A stretch of DNA of 7,473 bases from Acidobacteriota bacterium (GCA_013140875.1 JABFSB010000558.1:1-7473), one strand, 5' to 3'. Shown: positions 1 to 6,055, counted from the first letter of the stretch. The notes: generated by a model not told the origin, from the letters alone. Made by a program: numbers and translations.

Positions 1-1
1 G

Positions 2-706
2 AACGCATATGGTGTGGAAAATGCGACATCCGAACCCGTGCGTGCCGGTTCGCTGATTGGCGACACACGACAAGGCGGCAGCATTAATTTTGAGCAGTAC
101 ACGTTCATCCCGCATTGCAATGGCACGCACACCGAGTGCGTCGGCCACATCACGCACGAGCGCATCTCAATCCGTGATTGTCTGCAAGATGTGTTTCTAT
201 CCGCCCAACTTATTTCAGTCTCACCCGAAGAGATCGACGGCGAAAGAGTGATAACCCGAACGCAACTCCAATCGACCATGTCAGAACCGCGAGCGGCAGA
301 GACCGACCTCTTCGAACACGGTAATATTACAGCTTTGATCGTCCGCACGATCCCAAACGATGGCAGCAAACTTACAAATGAATACGGCGAGACGAACATC
401 CCACCGTACTTCTCGGCCGATGCAATGCGATATATCGTCGAGCGGGGCTTTAATCACTTGCTCGCCGACGTTCCATCCATCGACCGGATCTTCGACGAGG
501 GAAAGCTGATAAATCATCGGATATTTTGGAATGTAGAGGAAGGCAGTTTCGAGGCCGGAGGTCAAACTCGAATCAACAGCACGATAACCGAGCTTATTTA
601 CGTGCCGAGCGAAGTCGCGGACGGCAAATACATTCTAAACTTACAAATCGCCCCGTTCGAATCCGACGCTGCCCCAAGCCGGCCAATACTCTGGGCCGTT
701 ACTTAG
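2..706 (+). CDS. Cyclase family protein (kynurenine formamidase-like metal-dependent hydrolase), 5'-partial
   Basis: Probable metal-dependent hydrolase of the cyclase / kynurenine formamidase-like family (Pfam Cyclase, PF04199), which hydrolyses amide or ester bonds; the substrate cannot be told from sequence. The frame is open to the left edge, reading N-A-Y-G before a GTG at 14. That fits family members, which have a conserved segment here, so I treat the gene as truncated and not as starting at 14. Counting from the GTG, the signature HCNGTHTECVGH lies at residues 34-45. It matches the family metal site HxGTHxDxxxH, with Glu where Asp is usual. The C-terminal stretch around FESDAAPSRPIL is also family-like. 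About 234 residues are visible of a usual 250-265. It is the only plus-strand gene. Its last 66 bp overlap the 3' end of the convergent GNAT gene. The family call is fairly sure; true kynurenine formamidase activity is not. Confidence 0.85.
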   Translation, partial: NAYGVENATSEPVRAGSLIGDTRQGGSINFEQYTFIPHCNGTHTECVGHITHERISIRDCLQDVFLSAQLISVSPEEIDGERVITRTQLQSTMSEPRAAETDLFEHGNITALIVRTIPNDGSKLTNEYGETNIPPYFSADAMRYIVERGFNHLLADVPSIDRIFDEGKLINHRIFWNVEEGSFEAGGQTRINSTITELIYVPSEVADGKYILNLQIAPFESDAAPSRPILWAVT

Positions 707-1168
707 CGAGAGCTTTTTTTCAAAACACACGCTGTTATCCATCCCGACATACTGACCGTAATTCGGGATTCGCACATAGCCGCTCTTCTTATAAAGCCGT
801 ATCGCCTCGGGCTGTTTTAATCCGGTTTCAAGCACGCACCTGTCGAATGAAAGCTCGGCCGACCATCTTTCAAGTTCCGCCAAAACCTCGGCCGCAATTC
901 CCTTTCCACGGCTTTCTGGCAACGTGTACATTCGCTTCACCTCGATTGCCCCGGGCATCGATCCCGCCTCAAACTCCTTGATCGCCCCACACGCAACCGC
1001 TTTATCGTAATCATATGCCACCACAACGTACTTGATACTTTCGATCCTATTAAACTGAGCGTAATAGGCATGATCGCTCCCGTCGCGGATCGCAAGCTCC
1101 GCGTCGAGATGGCGTACGAGTTCCATAAACGTAGGGTCGGCAGAATCAACTCTCAAAAGCCGCGGCAT
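641..1168 (-). CDS. GNAT family N-acetyltransferase with an unusual C-terminal extension
   Basis: Predicted acetyl-CoA-dependent N-acetyltransferase of the GNAT superfamily, cytoplasmic, acceptor unknown. Motif A is clear: the beta-4 strand EVKRMYTLPESRGKGIA around residues 76-92 contains the acetyl-CoA pyrophosphate loop R87-x-x-G90-x-A92. Motif B follows (ETGLKQPEAIRLYKKSGY, 114-131), then the usual end strands through FEKKL (149-153). The ATG at 1168 is preceded by AAGG with a 10-nt spacer. It starts 18 bp after the DUF695 gene and is probably last in that run. Oddity: the recognisable domain ends near residue 153, but the frame continues to 175. The extra 21 residues are encoded exactly antisense to the end of the cyclase gene. 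The junction is an A7G tract (plus-strand T7 at 714-720). A one-base shift either way there would stop translation within a few codons, giving a normal-length protein of about 155 residues. Confidence 0.88.
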   Translation of the reverse strand: MPRLLRVDSADPTFMELVRHLDAELAIRDGSDHAYYAQFNRIESIKYVVVAYDYDKAVACGAIKEFEAGSMPGAIEVKRMYTLPESRGKGIAAEVLAELERWSAELSFDRCVLETGLKQPEAIRLYKKSGYVRIPNYGQYVGMDNSVCFEKKLSLSNGPEYWPAWGSVGFERGDL

Positions 1169-1186
1169 TATTCTAAAACCTTGTCT

Positions 1187-2296
1187 TCAGTTAACTGGCA
1201 CGTCCTTATCGGCTGAGCTAAAACGGTCAAACGTGCGCCAATACTTGTCCTTGTAGATGTCGAATTCAATCTCTACCTTTTCGGCGTAACGTTTTCCAAC
1301 TCCATCGAGTACTTTCGACGGTTTTCGCACGTCTTTACAAGCAAAGTAAATATGGCGTTTATTGTCACCCGTCTGTCTTCCGACATTGAGGTACCCGTCA
1401 TAATCCTTTAGCTCGCGCGTGATATCGTCCTCAATTTTGTCTAGAAACTCATAGGTTTCATTGTCGGCCAATCCATTGTTGGAACGTCCGTCAAACGCGA
1501 TCCGCACAACCATCACCCATGGATGCGAAGCCTTTCGGTCCCAGTTAAGCAAGCTTGTATTTATTATCCCAACGATCGGAAAATTGTCTTTTGTTTCAGC
1601 CTCAAAGCTTGCGTAAGCGTCGTTCTCCGTGTCATATCTGGAGCCTTCATACTTCTCCGCAAAAGCCTTGACGCGCGTTGCCAAGTATGGCTTGAGTTCG
1701 CTTATTGGTCTCCGCTTTTCTTTTAAGTGGGCGCCGTTTTCTATATCAAGATTATCGATGATAGTTGCAAACGCTAGCTCCCCAAGATAATTGTCCAGAA
1801 AAATATAAATGCCATTCGTAATCGCAGGTCGGCTCTCATCACTCAGGCTATCGTGGAGAATGGTAATGTCGATTTCGTCCGGGTAATCCCAAGTCTCGTT
1901 TGGAACAAAGTACAAATTGTCGTCGGTGAACTCTAAGCCGGCCATAGACAGTCCAAAGTCTATTTTTTCTTCCTGTTTGAGGGCCGTGAATCTCCAACCA
2001 TCGATATTCGGGGCCGCCGCAACTATTTCCTCAGCAAGATAGATCTTCTTTAAATTACCATCCGGCGTGATTATTAGTTCGGCCGTGTTTTCTTCGCACA
2101 TGCCGGTTAAAAGAAATAAGTCTTCCCCTAACTGATTCAGCTTTGGGCTGACCTTATCGAAGAAATCCCGGTCGATATTCCCTCGATTTTTAACTACCTT
2201 GAAAAAGGTCTTCTCGTGTTTTCGAAACCAGTTCCAAAAATCTTCGTACGACTCTATTTCTTCGTCCTTTCCGAACAAACTTTTAATAAAACTCAT
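1187..2296 (-). CDS. DUF695 domain-containing protein, function unknown
   Basis: A 369-residue, soluble, acidic protein without signal peptide or membrane segments. I recognise it as similar to DUF695-containing proteins that I recall from Bacteroidota and other bacteria. The C-terminal part, about residues 225-360, carries the DUF695-like core: NWDRKASHPWVMVVRI (251-266), a helical EFLDKIEDDI segment near 283-292, then GYLNVGRQTGDNKRHIYFACKD (301-322). The N-terminal part, from about 15 to 125, has a W/F-rich opening (SYEDFWNWFRKHEKTFF, 16-32) and the segment NIDGWRFTALKQ (97-108), typical of the long version of these proteins. No catalytic motif is visible and I assign no activity. The ATG at 2296 lies 3 bp after the epimerase stop, with no clear ribosome-binding site, so translation may be coupled. 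The downstream GNAT begins 18 bp after its stop. Confidence 0.8.
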   Translation of the reverse strand: MSFIKSLFGKDEEIESYEDFWNWFRKHEKTFFKVVKNRGNIDRDFFDKVSPKLNQLGEDLFLLTGMCEENTAELIITPDGNLKKIYLAEEIVAAAPNIDGWRFTALKQEEKIDFGLSMAGLEFTDDNLYFVPNETWDYPDEIDITILHDSLSDESRPAITNGIYIFLDNYLGELAFATIIDNLDIENGAHLKEKRRPISELKPYLATRVKAFAEKYEGSRYDTENDAYASFEAETKDNFPIVGIINTSLLNWDRKASHPWVMVVRIAFDGRSNNGLADNETYEFLDKIEDDITRELKDYDGYLNVGRQTGDNKRHIYFACKDVRKPSKVLDGVGKRYAEKVEIEFDIYKDKYWRTFDRFSSADKDVPVN

Positions 2297-2299
2297 TGT

Positions 2300-3202
2300 T
2301 TATTTAACCGCATGCTCCAAAGCAGATTTTAATTCTGTGTATTGAAACTGATAACCGGCGTCTGCCAGACGCTTCGGCACAACACGTGTTGAATCCAGCA
2401 GCAACGCGTCGCCCATTTCGCCGAATACGAGATTCACGGCGAACTCAGGCAACGGAAGGATCGTCGGACGATACAAAACGCTGCCGAGCGTTTTTGTGAA
2501 TACTTCGTTTGTAGCCGGGTTAGGCGAGGTGACATTTACGGCTCCGCGCAGGCTTTCGTTTTCAAGGGCGTAATTTACGATCCCGACCACATCATCGAGC
2601 GAAACCCAGCTCATCCACTGTTTGCCGCTGCCGACTACGCCGCCTACGCCGAGTTTGAATGGAGTCAGCATCGTTGCAAGCGCGCCGCCGTCTTTCGACA
2701 AGACGATTCCGGTTCGCAGCAGTACTGTGCGGATGCCCATGTCTTCCGCCCGCCGCGATTCGGCTTCCCATTCCTTGCAAACTCCAGCGAGAAAAGTGTC
2801 GCCCGCCGGACTGGTTTCCGTCATCTCCTGGTCGCCGCGATCGCCATAAAAACCAACGGCCGAGCCTGAGATAAACACCTTCGGCTTTTTCTCAAGACGA
2901 GCGAATGCTTCGATCATCGTCCGCGTTCCGAATACGCGGCTATCGCGGATCGCCTTTTTCTTTTCCTCGCTCCAACGCAGCCCGCCGCCGATGTTTTCGC
3001 CGGCTAGGTGAATGACTGCATCCAGCACTTCCAGCCGTGGCAGATCAGCATCCTCAAAACCAGTGTCGGCGCTCCACTTGATCTGGTTCGCATCTTTCGG
3101 CTCGCCGCGCGACGCAAGCAGCATCTCATAGCCTTTTTCCGTAAAGGACTTCTGCAACGCCTTTCCGATCAGGCCGCTTGCCCCGGTGATAAGGATTTTC
3201 AT
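2300..3202 (-). CDS. TIGR01777 family epimerase (SDR39U1/YfcH-like NAD(P)-binding protein)
   Basis: Extended-SDR-fold oxidoreductase or epimerase of the TIGR01777 family (E. coli YfcH, eukaryotic SDR39U1); the physiological substrate is not known. The 300 residues match the usual length. The nucleotide-binding loop GASGLIG is at 7-13, followed by HLAGENI (65-71), the family-typical SGSAVGFYGDRGD (112-124) and LLRTGIVLSKDGGAL (161-175). GSGKQWMSWVSLDD is at 191-204. The C-terminal DUF1731 domain spans about 247-297 (PTILPLPEFAVNLVFGEMG onward). The ATG at 3202 follows parE by 10 bp with only a weak GGA-type upstream element. The DUF695 gene starts 3 bp after its stop. The spacing suggests co-transcription with both neighbours. 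The family call is firm; the activity is inferred only from the fold. Confidence 0.93.
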   Translation of the reverse strand: MKILITGASGLIGKALQKSFTEKGYEMLLASRGEPKDANQIKWSADTGFEDADLPRLEVLDAVIHLAGENIGGGLRWSEEKKKAIRDSRVFGTRTMIEAFARLEKKPKVFISGSAVGFYGDRGDQEMTETSPAGDTFLAGVCKEWEAESRRAEDMGIRTVLLRTGIVLSKDGGALATMLTPFKLGVGGVVGSGKQWMSWVSLDDVVGIVNYALENESLRGAVNVTSPNPATNEVFTKTLGSVLYRPTILPLPEFAVNLVFGEMGDALLLDSTRVVPKRLADAGYQFQYTELKSALEHAVK

Positions 3203-3212
3203 AATTCAAAAG

Positions 3213-3509
3213 CTATTCCGAAAGCCGGTTAATGATATACATTCTCTTGTGAAGTATTCGAATGACTTCGATCTCTGACGACGATACTTCCCGATAAAAG
3301 ATAAGATGAGACTCCACTTGAGAGAATTTATATTTCCTTCCGCGACCGTAAAAATCTCTTCCCCGGTCGGGATTCTCCGAAAGAGCTTTAATCTCAGCGA
3401 TGATTTGGTTGTAATACTTGTCAGCTTGTTCCAGCGACCAATGCTCAAAAGTGTACCGCCAAATGGAATTTATATCGGTACGGGCTTTCCCCGAAAATCT
3501 GTATTTCAC
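3213..3509 (-). CDS. parE: ParE-type toxin of a type II toxin-antitoxin pair (RelE/ParE superfamily)
   Basis: A 98-residue protein with the full ParE-like fold of the RelE/ParE superfamily. It opens with YRFSGKARTDINSIWRYT (3-20), then EHWSLEQADKYYNQI (22-36), ENPDRGRDF (45-53), the ESHLIFYRE strand (66-74) and the end segment EVIRILHKRM (81-90), which is characteristic of this family. Known ParE proteins inhibit DNA gyrase, while RelE relatives cut mRNA; the sequence does not settle the target here. The start is GTG, overlapping the parD stop in a GTGA 4-bp overlap, so translation is probably coupled to the antitoxin. No Shine-Dalgarno site is visible ahead of it. The gene looks intact. The next gene downstream follows after 10 bp, so readthrough into the epimerase is likely unless a promoter lies inside parE. 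Confidence 0.93.
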   Translation of the reverse strand: MKYRFSGKARTDINSIWRYTFEHWSLEQADKYYNQIIAEIKALSENPDRGRDFYGRGRKYKFSQVESHLIFYREVSSSEIEVIRILHKRMYIINRLSE

Positions 3510-3748
3510 TTTTTGAGGTGATCTTTATGAAGTTCCGCCAGATTTTCTTCAGGATTGAAATCGATAAACCCTGACCGTTCGCCTTCTTCAAGCAGCTCAA
3601 GAAGCTCCACGGTTTGCTCCTCTTTCTCAAACCTTCTTAGTGCCTCGCGGATGATCTCGCTGGCCGAAGTATAACGTCCGCTTCTAATCTGTTTGCCAAT
3701 AAAACTGTCGAAATGATCGCCTAATAATATTGAAGTATTTTTAGCCAT
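3506..3748 (-). CDS. parD: ParD-type antitoxin (ribbon-helix-helix, CC2985 family)
   Basis: Antitoxin partner of ParE, 80 residues from the chosen start. The N-terminal ribbon-helix-helix DNA-binding domain runs from about 1 to 45: a short strand NTSILLGDHF, then the RSGRYTSASEIIREALRRFEKEE helix region. The rest is the acidic toxin-binding tail with LLELLEEGERSGFIDF, typical of the RHH_ParD (PF03693) / antidote_CC2985 family. The frame is open upstream to a TTG at 3784, but I place the start at the ATG at 3748. Homologues begin with MAKNTSI-like residues, and the extra codons run through the palindromic operator. No ribosome-binding site precedes this ATG, and a possible -10 (TATAAC) ends only 6 nt before it, so the mRNA may be leaderless. 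The tail overlaps the parE start by 4 bp. Confidence 0.93.
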   Translation of the reverse strand: MAKNTSILLGDHFDSFIGKQIRSGRYTSASEIIREALRRFEKEEQTVELLELLEEGERSGFIDFNPEENLAELHKDHLKK

Positions 3749-3754
3749 AGGTAA

Positions 3755-3784
3755 GTTATACCAAGAATTGGTATTTCGGCACAA
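3755..3784 (-). promoter_or_regulatory. Candidate parDE promoter overlapping the palindrome
   Basis: Read on the minus strand, TTGTGC (3779-3784, weak -35) and TATAAC (3755-3760, good -10) are 18 bp apart. The palindrome fills most of the spacer and enters the -10, so a bound repressor would block RNA polymerase. Transcription would start at or next to the ATG at 3748. The -35 box matches the consensus at only three positions. Confidence 0.4.
3758..3774. promoter_or_regulatory. Perfect 7-3-7 palindrome upstream of parD, likely ParD/ParDE operator
   Basis: ATACCAA (3758-3764), spacer GAA, then TTGGTAT (3768-3774) form a perfect inverted repeat 10 bp ahead of the parD ATG. Ribbon-helix-helix antitoxins of this class bind short palindromes over their own promoter, so its position and symmetry fit autoregulation. 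Binding itself is inferred. Confidence 0.65.
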
Positions 3785-3787
3785 GGT

Positions 3788-4141
3788 TTATTTCCCGCGC
3801 AGATCGCGCTTTACAAACCCGACCATCAACCTTATCTCACGCTCGGTCAATTGATTTCTGAACGGCACCATTCCATTGCCGCCATTGGCAATGTGGTCGT
3901 AGATTTGCTCGTCGGTGGCATATTTGTACGGACCTTCGCGGAGATTTGGCACTACTCGGCCATCCTCAAGCGTGCGGCCCATCGCCTCGGGCCCGTGGCA
4001 GATGGCACAGTTTTGGCGGAACAACGACGCTTCGTACGCCTTGCTGTCGGCGATCACAAATTTCTTCGGCCCCGAATCGAAACAACCGGCAAGACCCAAG
4101 ATCCCGCCGGCGATTATTACAAACAACTTTATCCTGAACAT
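3788..4141 (-). CDS. Small class-I cytochrome c, predicted lipoprotein
   Basis: A 117-residue single-haem cytochrome c, exported and probably lipid-anchored. The N-terminus is a lipoprotein signal peptide: positive MFRIK, a hydrophobic run, then the lipobox L17-A-G-C20, so Cys20 would be acylated. The haem-binding motif is C45-A-I-C48-H49. The probable distal ligand is Met91, in the segment NGGNGMVPF (86-94). The closing helix (TEREIRLMVGFVKRDLRG, 99-116) is typical of the family. Such proteins carry electrons to or from membrane complexes; the partner is not shown here. The start ATG at 4141 has no strong ribosome-binding site. It lies 111 bp after the ligase stop. The parD promoter region begins within a few bases of its own stop. 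It may belong to the ligase transcript or have its own promoter. Family assignment is firm. Confidence 0.92.
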   Translation of the reverse strand: MFRIKLFVIIAGGILGLAGCFDSGPKKFVIADSKAYEASLFRQNCAICHGPEAMGRTLEDGRVVPNLREGPYKYATDEQIYDHIANGGNGMVPFRNQLTEREIRLMVGFVKRDLRGK

Positions 4142-4252
4142 TAAATCTACCGTTTACCACATTGGTCCGGGCGGATCCTCTTCTTCCGCGGCAAAAACCA
4201 AACCACAGAAAAAGATGAATAAGAGGAAAATAGGAGGAGAGCCGAGCGCAAT
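4142..4252. other. 111-bp intergenic gap between ligase and cytochrome c genes
   Basis: It holds a repeat copy at 4201-4230 (listed separately). I see no convincing promoter or terminator for either neighbour. On the minus strand the ligase frame stays open past the stop to a TAA at 4159-4161. This would read as a hydrophobic stretch followed by Ala-Ala and an acidic, Pro-rich tail, but it has no ATG, GTG or usable TTG start. Confidence 0.5.
4201..4230 (+). repeat. Copy of a ~30-bp intergenic repeat (begins AACCAC, ends GAAAA)
   Basis: This 30-bp stretch matches the right arm of the inverted repeat at 6000-6029 in 25 of 30 positions. It matches the reverse complement of the left arm (5958-5985) in 23 of 28. 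All copies share AACCAC at the start, a central GATGAA and a purine-rich end. It lies between genes, like the others. Confidence 0.6.
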
Positions 4253-5845
4253 TTACTTGATCTCTTCCCGAAGCATCAGTTTCGAAATTTTCCCCGTATT
4301 GCCTATCGGCAGCGCGTCACGAAACTCGACGTGTCGCGGATACTTGTTCGCGGCAAACTGAGTCTTGCACCAGCCGATAAAATCTTCACCGGTTAATTGC
4401 ACGCCGTCTTTCAGGACAACGACGGCCTTGACCTCTTCGCCCATTTTTTCATCCGGTATGCCGATCACCGCCACAAGCGAAACGTCCGGATGCGTCATTA
4501 TTATCTCTTCCAGCTCACGCGGATAGATATTGTATCCGCCGCGAAGGATCATGTCTTTTTTCCGGTCGACTATCGAAAGATATCCCTCGTCATCCATTAT
4601 CCCAATATCGCCGCTGTGAAACCAGCCATTGCGAAACGCCTCGGCCGTGGCTTCGGGCCGATTATGATAGCCCTTCATCACGTTGGTCCCGCGGATTACC
4701 ACCTCACCGCGCTCACCGCGCGGAACTTCACGGTCGTTCTCATCAAAACAGCGAACATCGACACCGAAGATTGCCTGCCCGACGCTGCCCGGTTTCGAAG
4801 GCTTTTCGAAGTGGTTAAATGTTGCAAGCGGCGAGGTTTCCGAGAGGCCGTATCCTTCCATCACGCGGACCTTGAACTTCGCCTCGAATTCCTTCATCAC
4901 CTCGACCGGCATCGGCGCGCCGCCGGACGTACAGACCTTCATGTTTTCGGCCACTTTGCCGATGTCATAACCCGTCTCATCTGCATACTTTAGCAACGCC
5001 CAATACATCGTCGGCACGCCCACCCAAAAATTCACTTTCTCGGCGACCATCGTGTCCAGCGTTGATTTTGGATCGAATCGCGGCAGCAGCACAACGCGGT
5101 TACCGCCGTAAATGTTCGTGTTCATCTGCACCGTCTGGCCGGTCGTGTGGAACAACGGCAGGGTGATCAGCACGGTCTTTTGTTTTCCGTCGGTAAAATC
5201 GAGCACCGGCAAGTGGATCAAATAAGTCGTCGTCACATTCGAGTAAAGGTTAAGATGCGTCAGCTCGGCGCCTTTTGGCTGGCCCGTTGTGCCTGATGTG
5301 TAAAGGATCGCGCACGTGTCGTTCGGCTCGGTCGGATAAATTTCGAATGTATCGGGCTGCGTCGCAATCAACTGCGGCAGGGTTTTATGTTCGGGAAATG
5401 GCGACGTACCCATTAACTCATGCGGCAGGACGACAAGATGCTCGCATGAAGCAACTTTGTCGAACGCCGCCTTACACGATGCGCCGATCGGCAGTTCCGG
5501 CGTGCCTTCGAACGCAAATATTGCCTTCGCGTCGGAATCGCGAAGCTGATACTCGATCTCACGCGGCGTAAACAAAACGCACGTCGGCACCACCGCCGCT
5601 CCGGCCTTCATAATTCCGTAATAAACGACCGGAAAATAAGGCAGATTCGGACAGTCCAGCGCCACTTTGTCACCATGTCCGATTCCCATTTCAACCAACG
5701 CGTTCGCGACCTTGTTCGACATCGAGTCGAGCTGTCCATAGGTCAGGCGAACATCGTTCCAAACGATCGCTTCATTTTGCGGAGACAGCTTGGCGTGGTG
5801 CGTGACGATAGACGCCAGGTTCAAAGTTGTAGCATTCGAGGACAT
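4253..5845 (-). CDS. Long-chain fatty acid-CoA ligase-like, AMP-forming acyl-CoA synthetase
   Basis: ATP-dependent acyl-CoA synthetase of the ANL (AMP-binding) superfamily. It should activate a carboxylic acid, most likely a fatty acid, through an acyl-AMP to acyl-CoA, in the cytoplasm or at the inner membrane face. The 530 residues match bacterial FadD/LcfB-type enzymes. The large N-terminal domain holds the ATP loop YTSGTTGQPKG (182-192), PLFHTTG (230-236), GYGLSETSP (331-339) and the ribose-binding Asp in HSGD (410-413). The hinge DRKKDMILRGGYNIYPRE follows (427-444). The C-terminal lid ends with the catalytic lysine K519 in TGKISK. All core residues are present. The ATG at 5845 has AAGGG about 14 nt upstream, rather far for a standard site. 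A sigma70-like promoter lies 50-79 bp upstream. Chain length is a guess; short aromatic or other acids remain possible. Confidence 0.93.
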   Translation of the reverse strand: MSSNATTLNLASIVTHHAKLSPQNEAIVWNDVRLTYGQLDSMSNKVANALVEMGIGHGDKVALDCPNLPYFPVVYYGIMKAGAAVVPTCVLFTPREIEYQLRDSDAKAIFAFEGTPELPIGASCKAAFDKVASCEHLVVLPHELMGTSPFPEHKTLPQLIATQPDTFEIYPTEPNDTCAILYTSGTTGQPKGAELTHLNLYSNVTTTYLIHLPVLDFTDGKQKTVLITLPLFHTTGQTVQMNTNIYGGNRVVLLPRFDPKSTLDTMVAEKVNFWVGVPTMYWALLKYADETGYDIGKVAENMKVCTSGGAPMPVEVMKEFEAKFKVRVMEGYGLSETSPLATFNHFEKPSKPGSVGQAIFGVDVRCFDENDREVPRGERGEVVIRGTNVMKGYHNRPEATAEAFRNGWFHSGDIGIMDDEGYLSIVDRKKDMILRGGYNIYPRELEEIIMTHPDVSLVAVIGIPDEKMGEEVKAVVVLKDGVQLTGEDFIGWCKTQFAANKYPRHVEFRDALPIGNTGKISKLMLREEIK

Positions 5846-5894
5846 AGAATTTTACTAACCCTTATAGGGGAAATTAGGTATGTGATTTGACGAG

Positions 5895-5924
5895 AGTATA
5901 ACGCAATCAGGCCGCCTTTGTCAG
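5895..5924 (-). promoter_or_regulatory. Sigma70-type promoter candidate for the acyl-CoA ligase
   Basis: On the minus strand CTGACA (5919-5924; five of six consensus bases) and TATACT (5895-5900; five of six) are separated by 18 bp. Transcription would begin near 5888, leaving a leader of about 43 nt before the ATG at 5845. It is the best promoter match I found. It supports separate transcription of the ligase from nadB. Confidence 0.55.
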
Positions 5925-5956
5925 AATCAGCGGTCGTCAACATTTCTTCCTTCCTA

Positions 5957-6028
5957 TTTCTTCTTATTCATCGTCTTTCGTGGTTTTCTTTTTAAATCCA
6001 ACCACGGACGAAGATGAACAAGAAGAAA
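5957..6028. repeat. Large imperfect inverted repeat (two ~29-bp arms, 14-bp loop)
   Basis: The left arm (5957-5985) and right arm (6000-6028) pair with four mismatches in the core 28 bp. Perfect blocks lie at both ends (8 bp at the outside, 7 bp next to the loop). The loop is 5986-5999. Each arm resembles the single copy at 4201-4230. No T-tract follows on either strand, so it is better read as a mobile-type or structural repeat than as a simple terminator, though it may shape the nadB mRNA 3' end. Confidence 0.7.
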
Positions 6029-6055
6029 AGAACGAATGAAAACGATTCTACGCCC

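Larger units (their letters stand above)
5846..6055. other. 210-bp gap between nadB and the ligase gene
   Basis: The gap contains the ligase promoter candidate (5895-5924), a short CCCT-TAT-AGGG palindrome at 5859-5869 in the likely ligase 5' leader, and a large imperfect inverted repeat at 5957-6028. I see no open frame with coding character and no classical rho-independent terminator: the large hairpin has no T-tract after it on either strand. Confidence 0.6.

Noticed and set aside
704..721. Possible rho-independent terminator after the cyclase (AGC-GAGA-GCT followed by T7).
   Set aside because: The stem is only 3 bp, and the T-tract is explained as the GNAT coding strand for Glu-Lys-Lys.
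3749..3784. Longer parD start at the TTG at 3784 (92 residues).
   Set aside because: The extra 12 residues are not family-like and are encoded by the palindrome and promoter.
4231..4240. TAGGAGGAGA on the plus strand, a strong Shine-Dalgarno-like sequence.
   Set aside because: No plus-strand gene follows; the frames after it are antisense to the ligase.
3915..4361. 148-residue plus-strand open frame opposite the cytochrome c.
   Set aside because: Shadow frame; the minus strand holds a lipobox, CxxCH and Met ligand in the right order.
4397..4993. 198-residue plus-strand open frame opposite the acyl-CoA ligase.
   Set aside because: Antisense shadow of conserved ligase motifs; no family features of its own.
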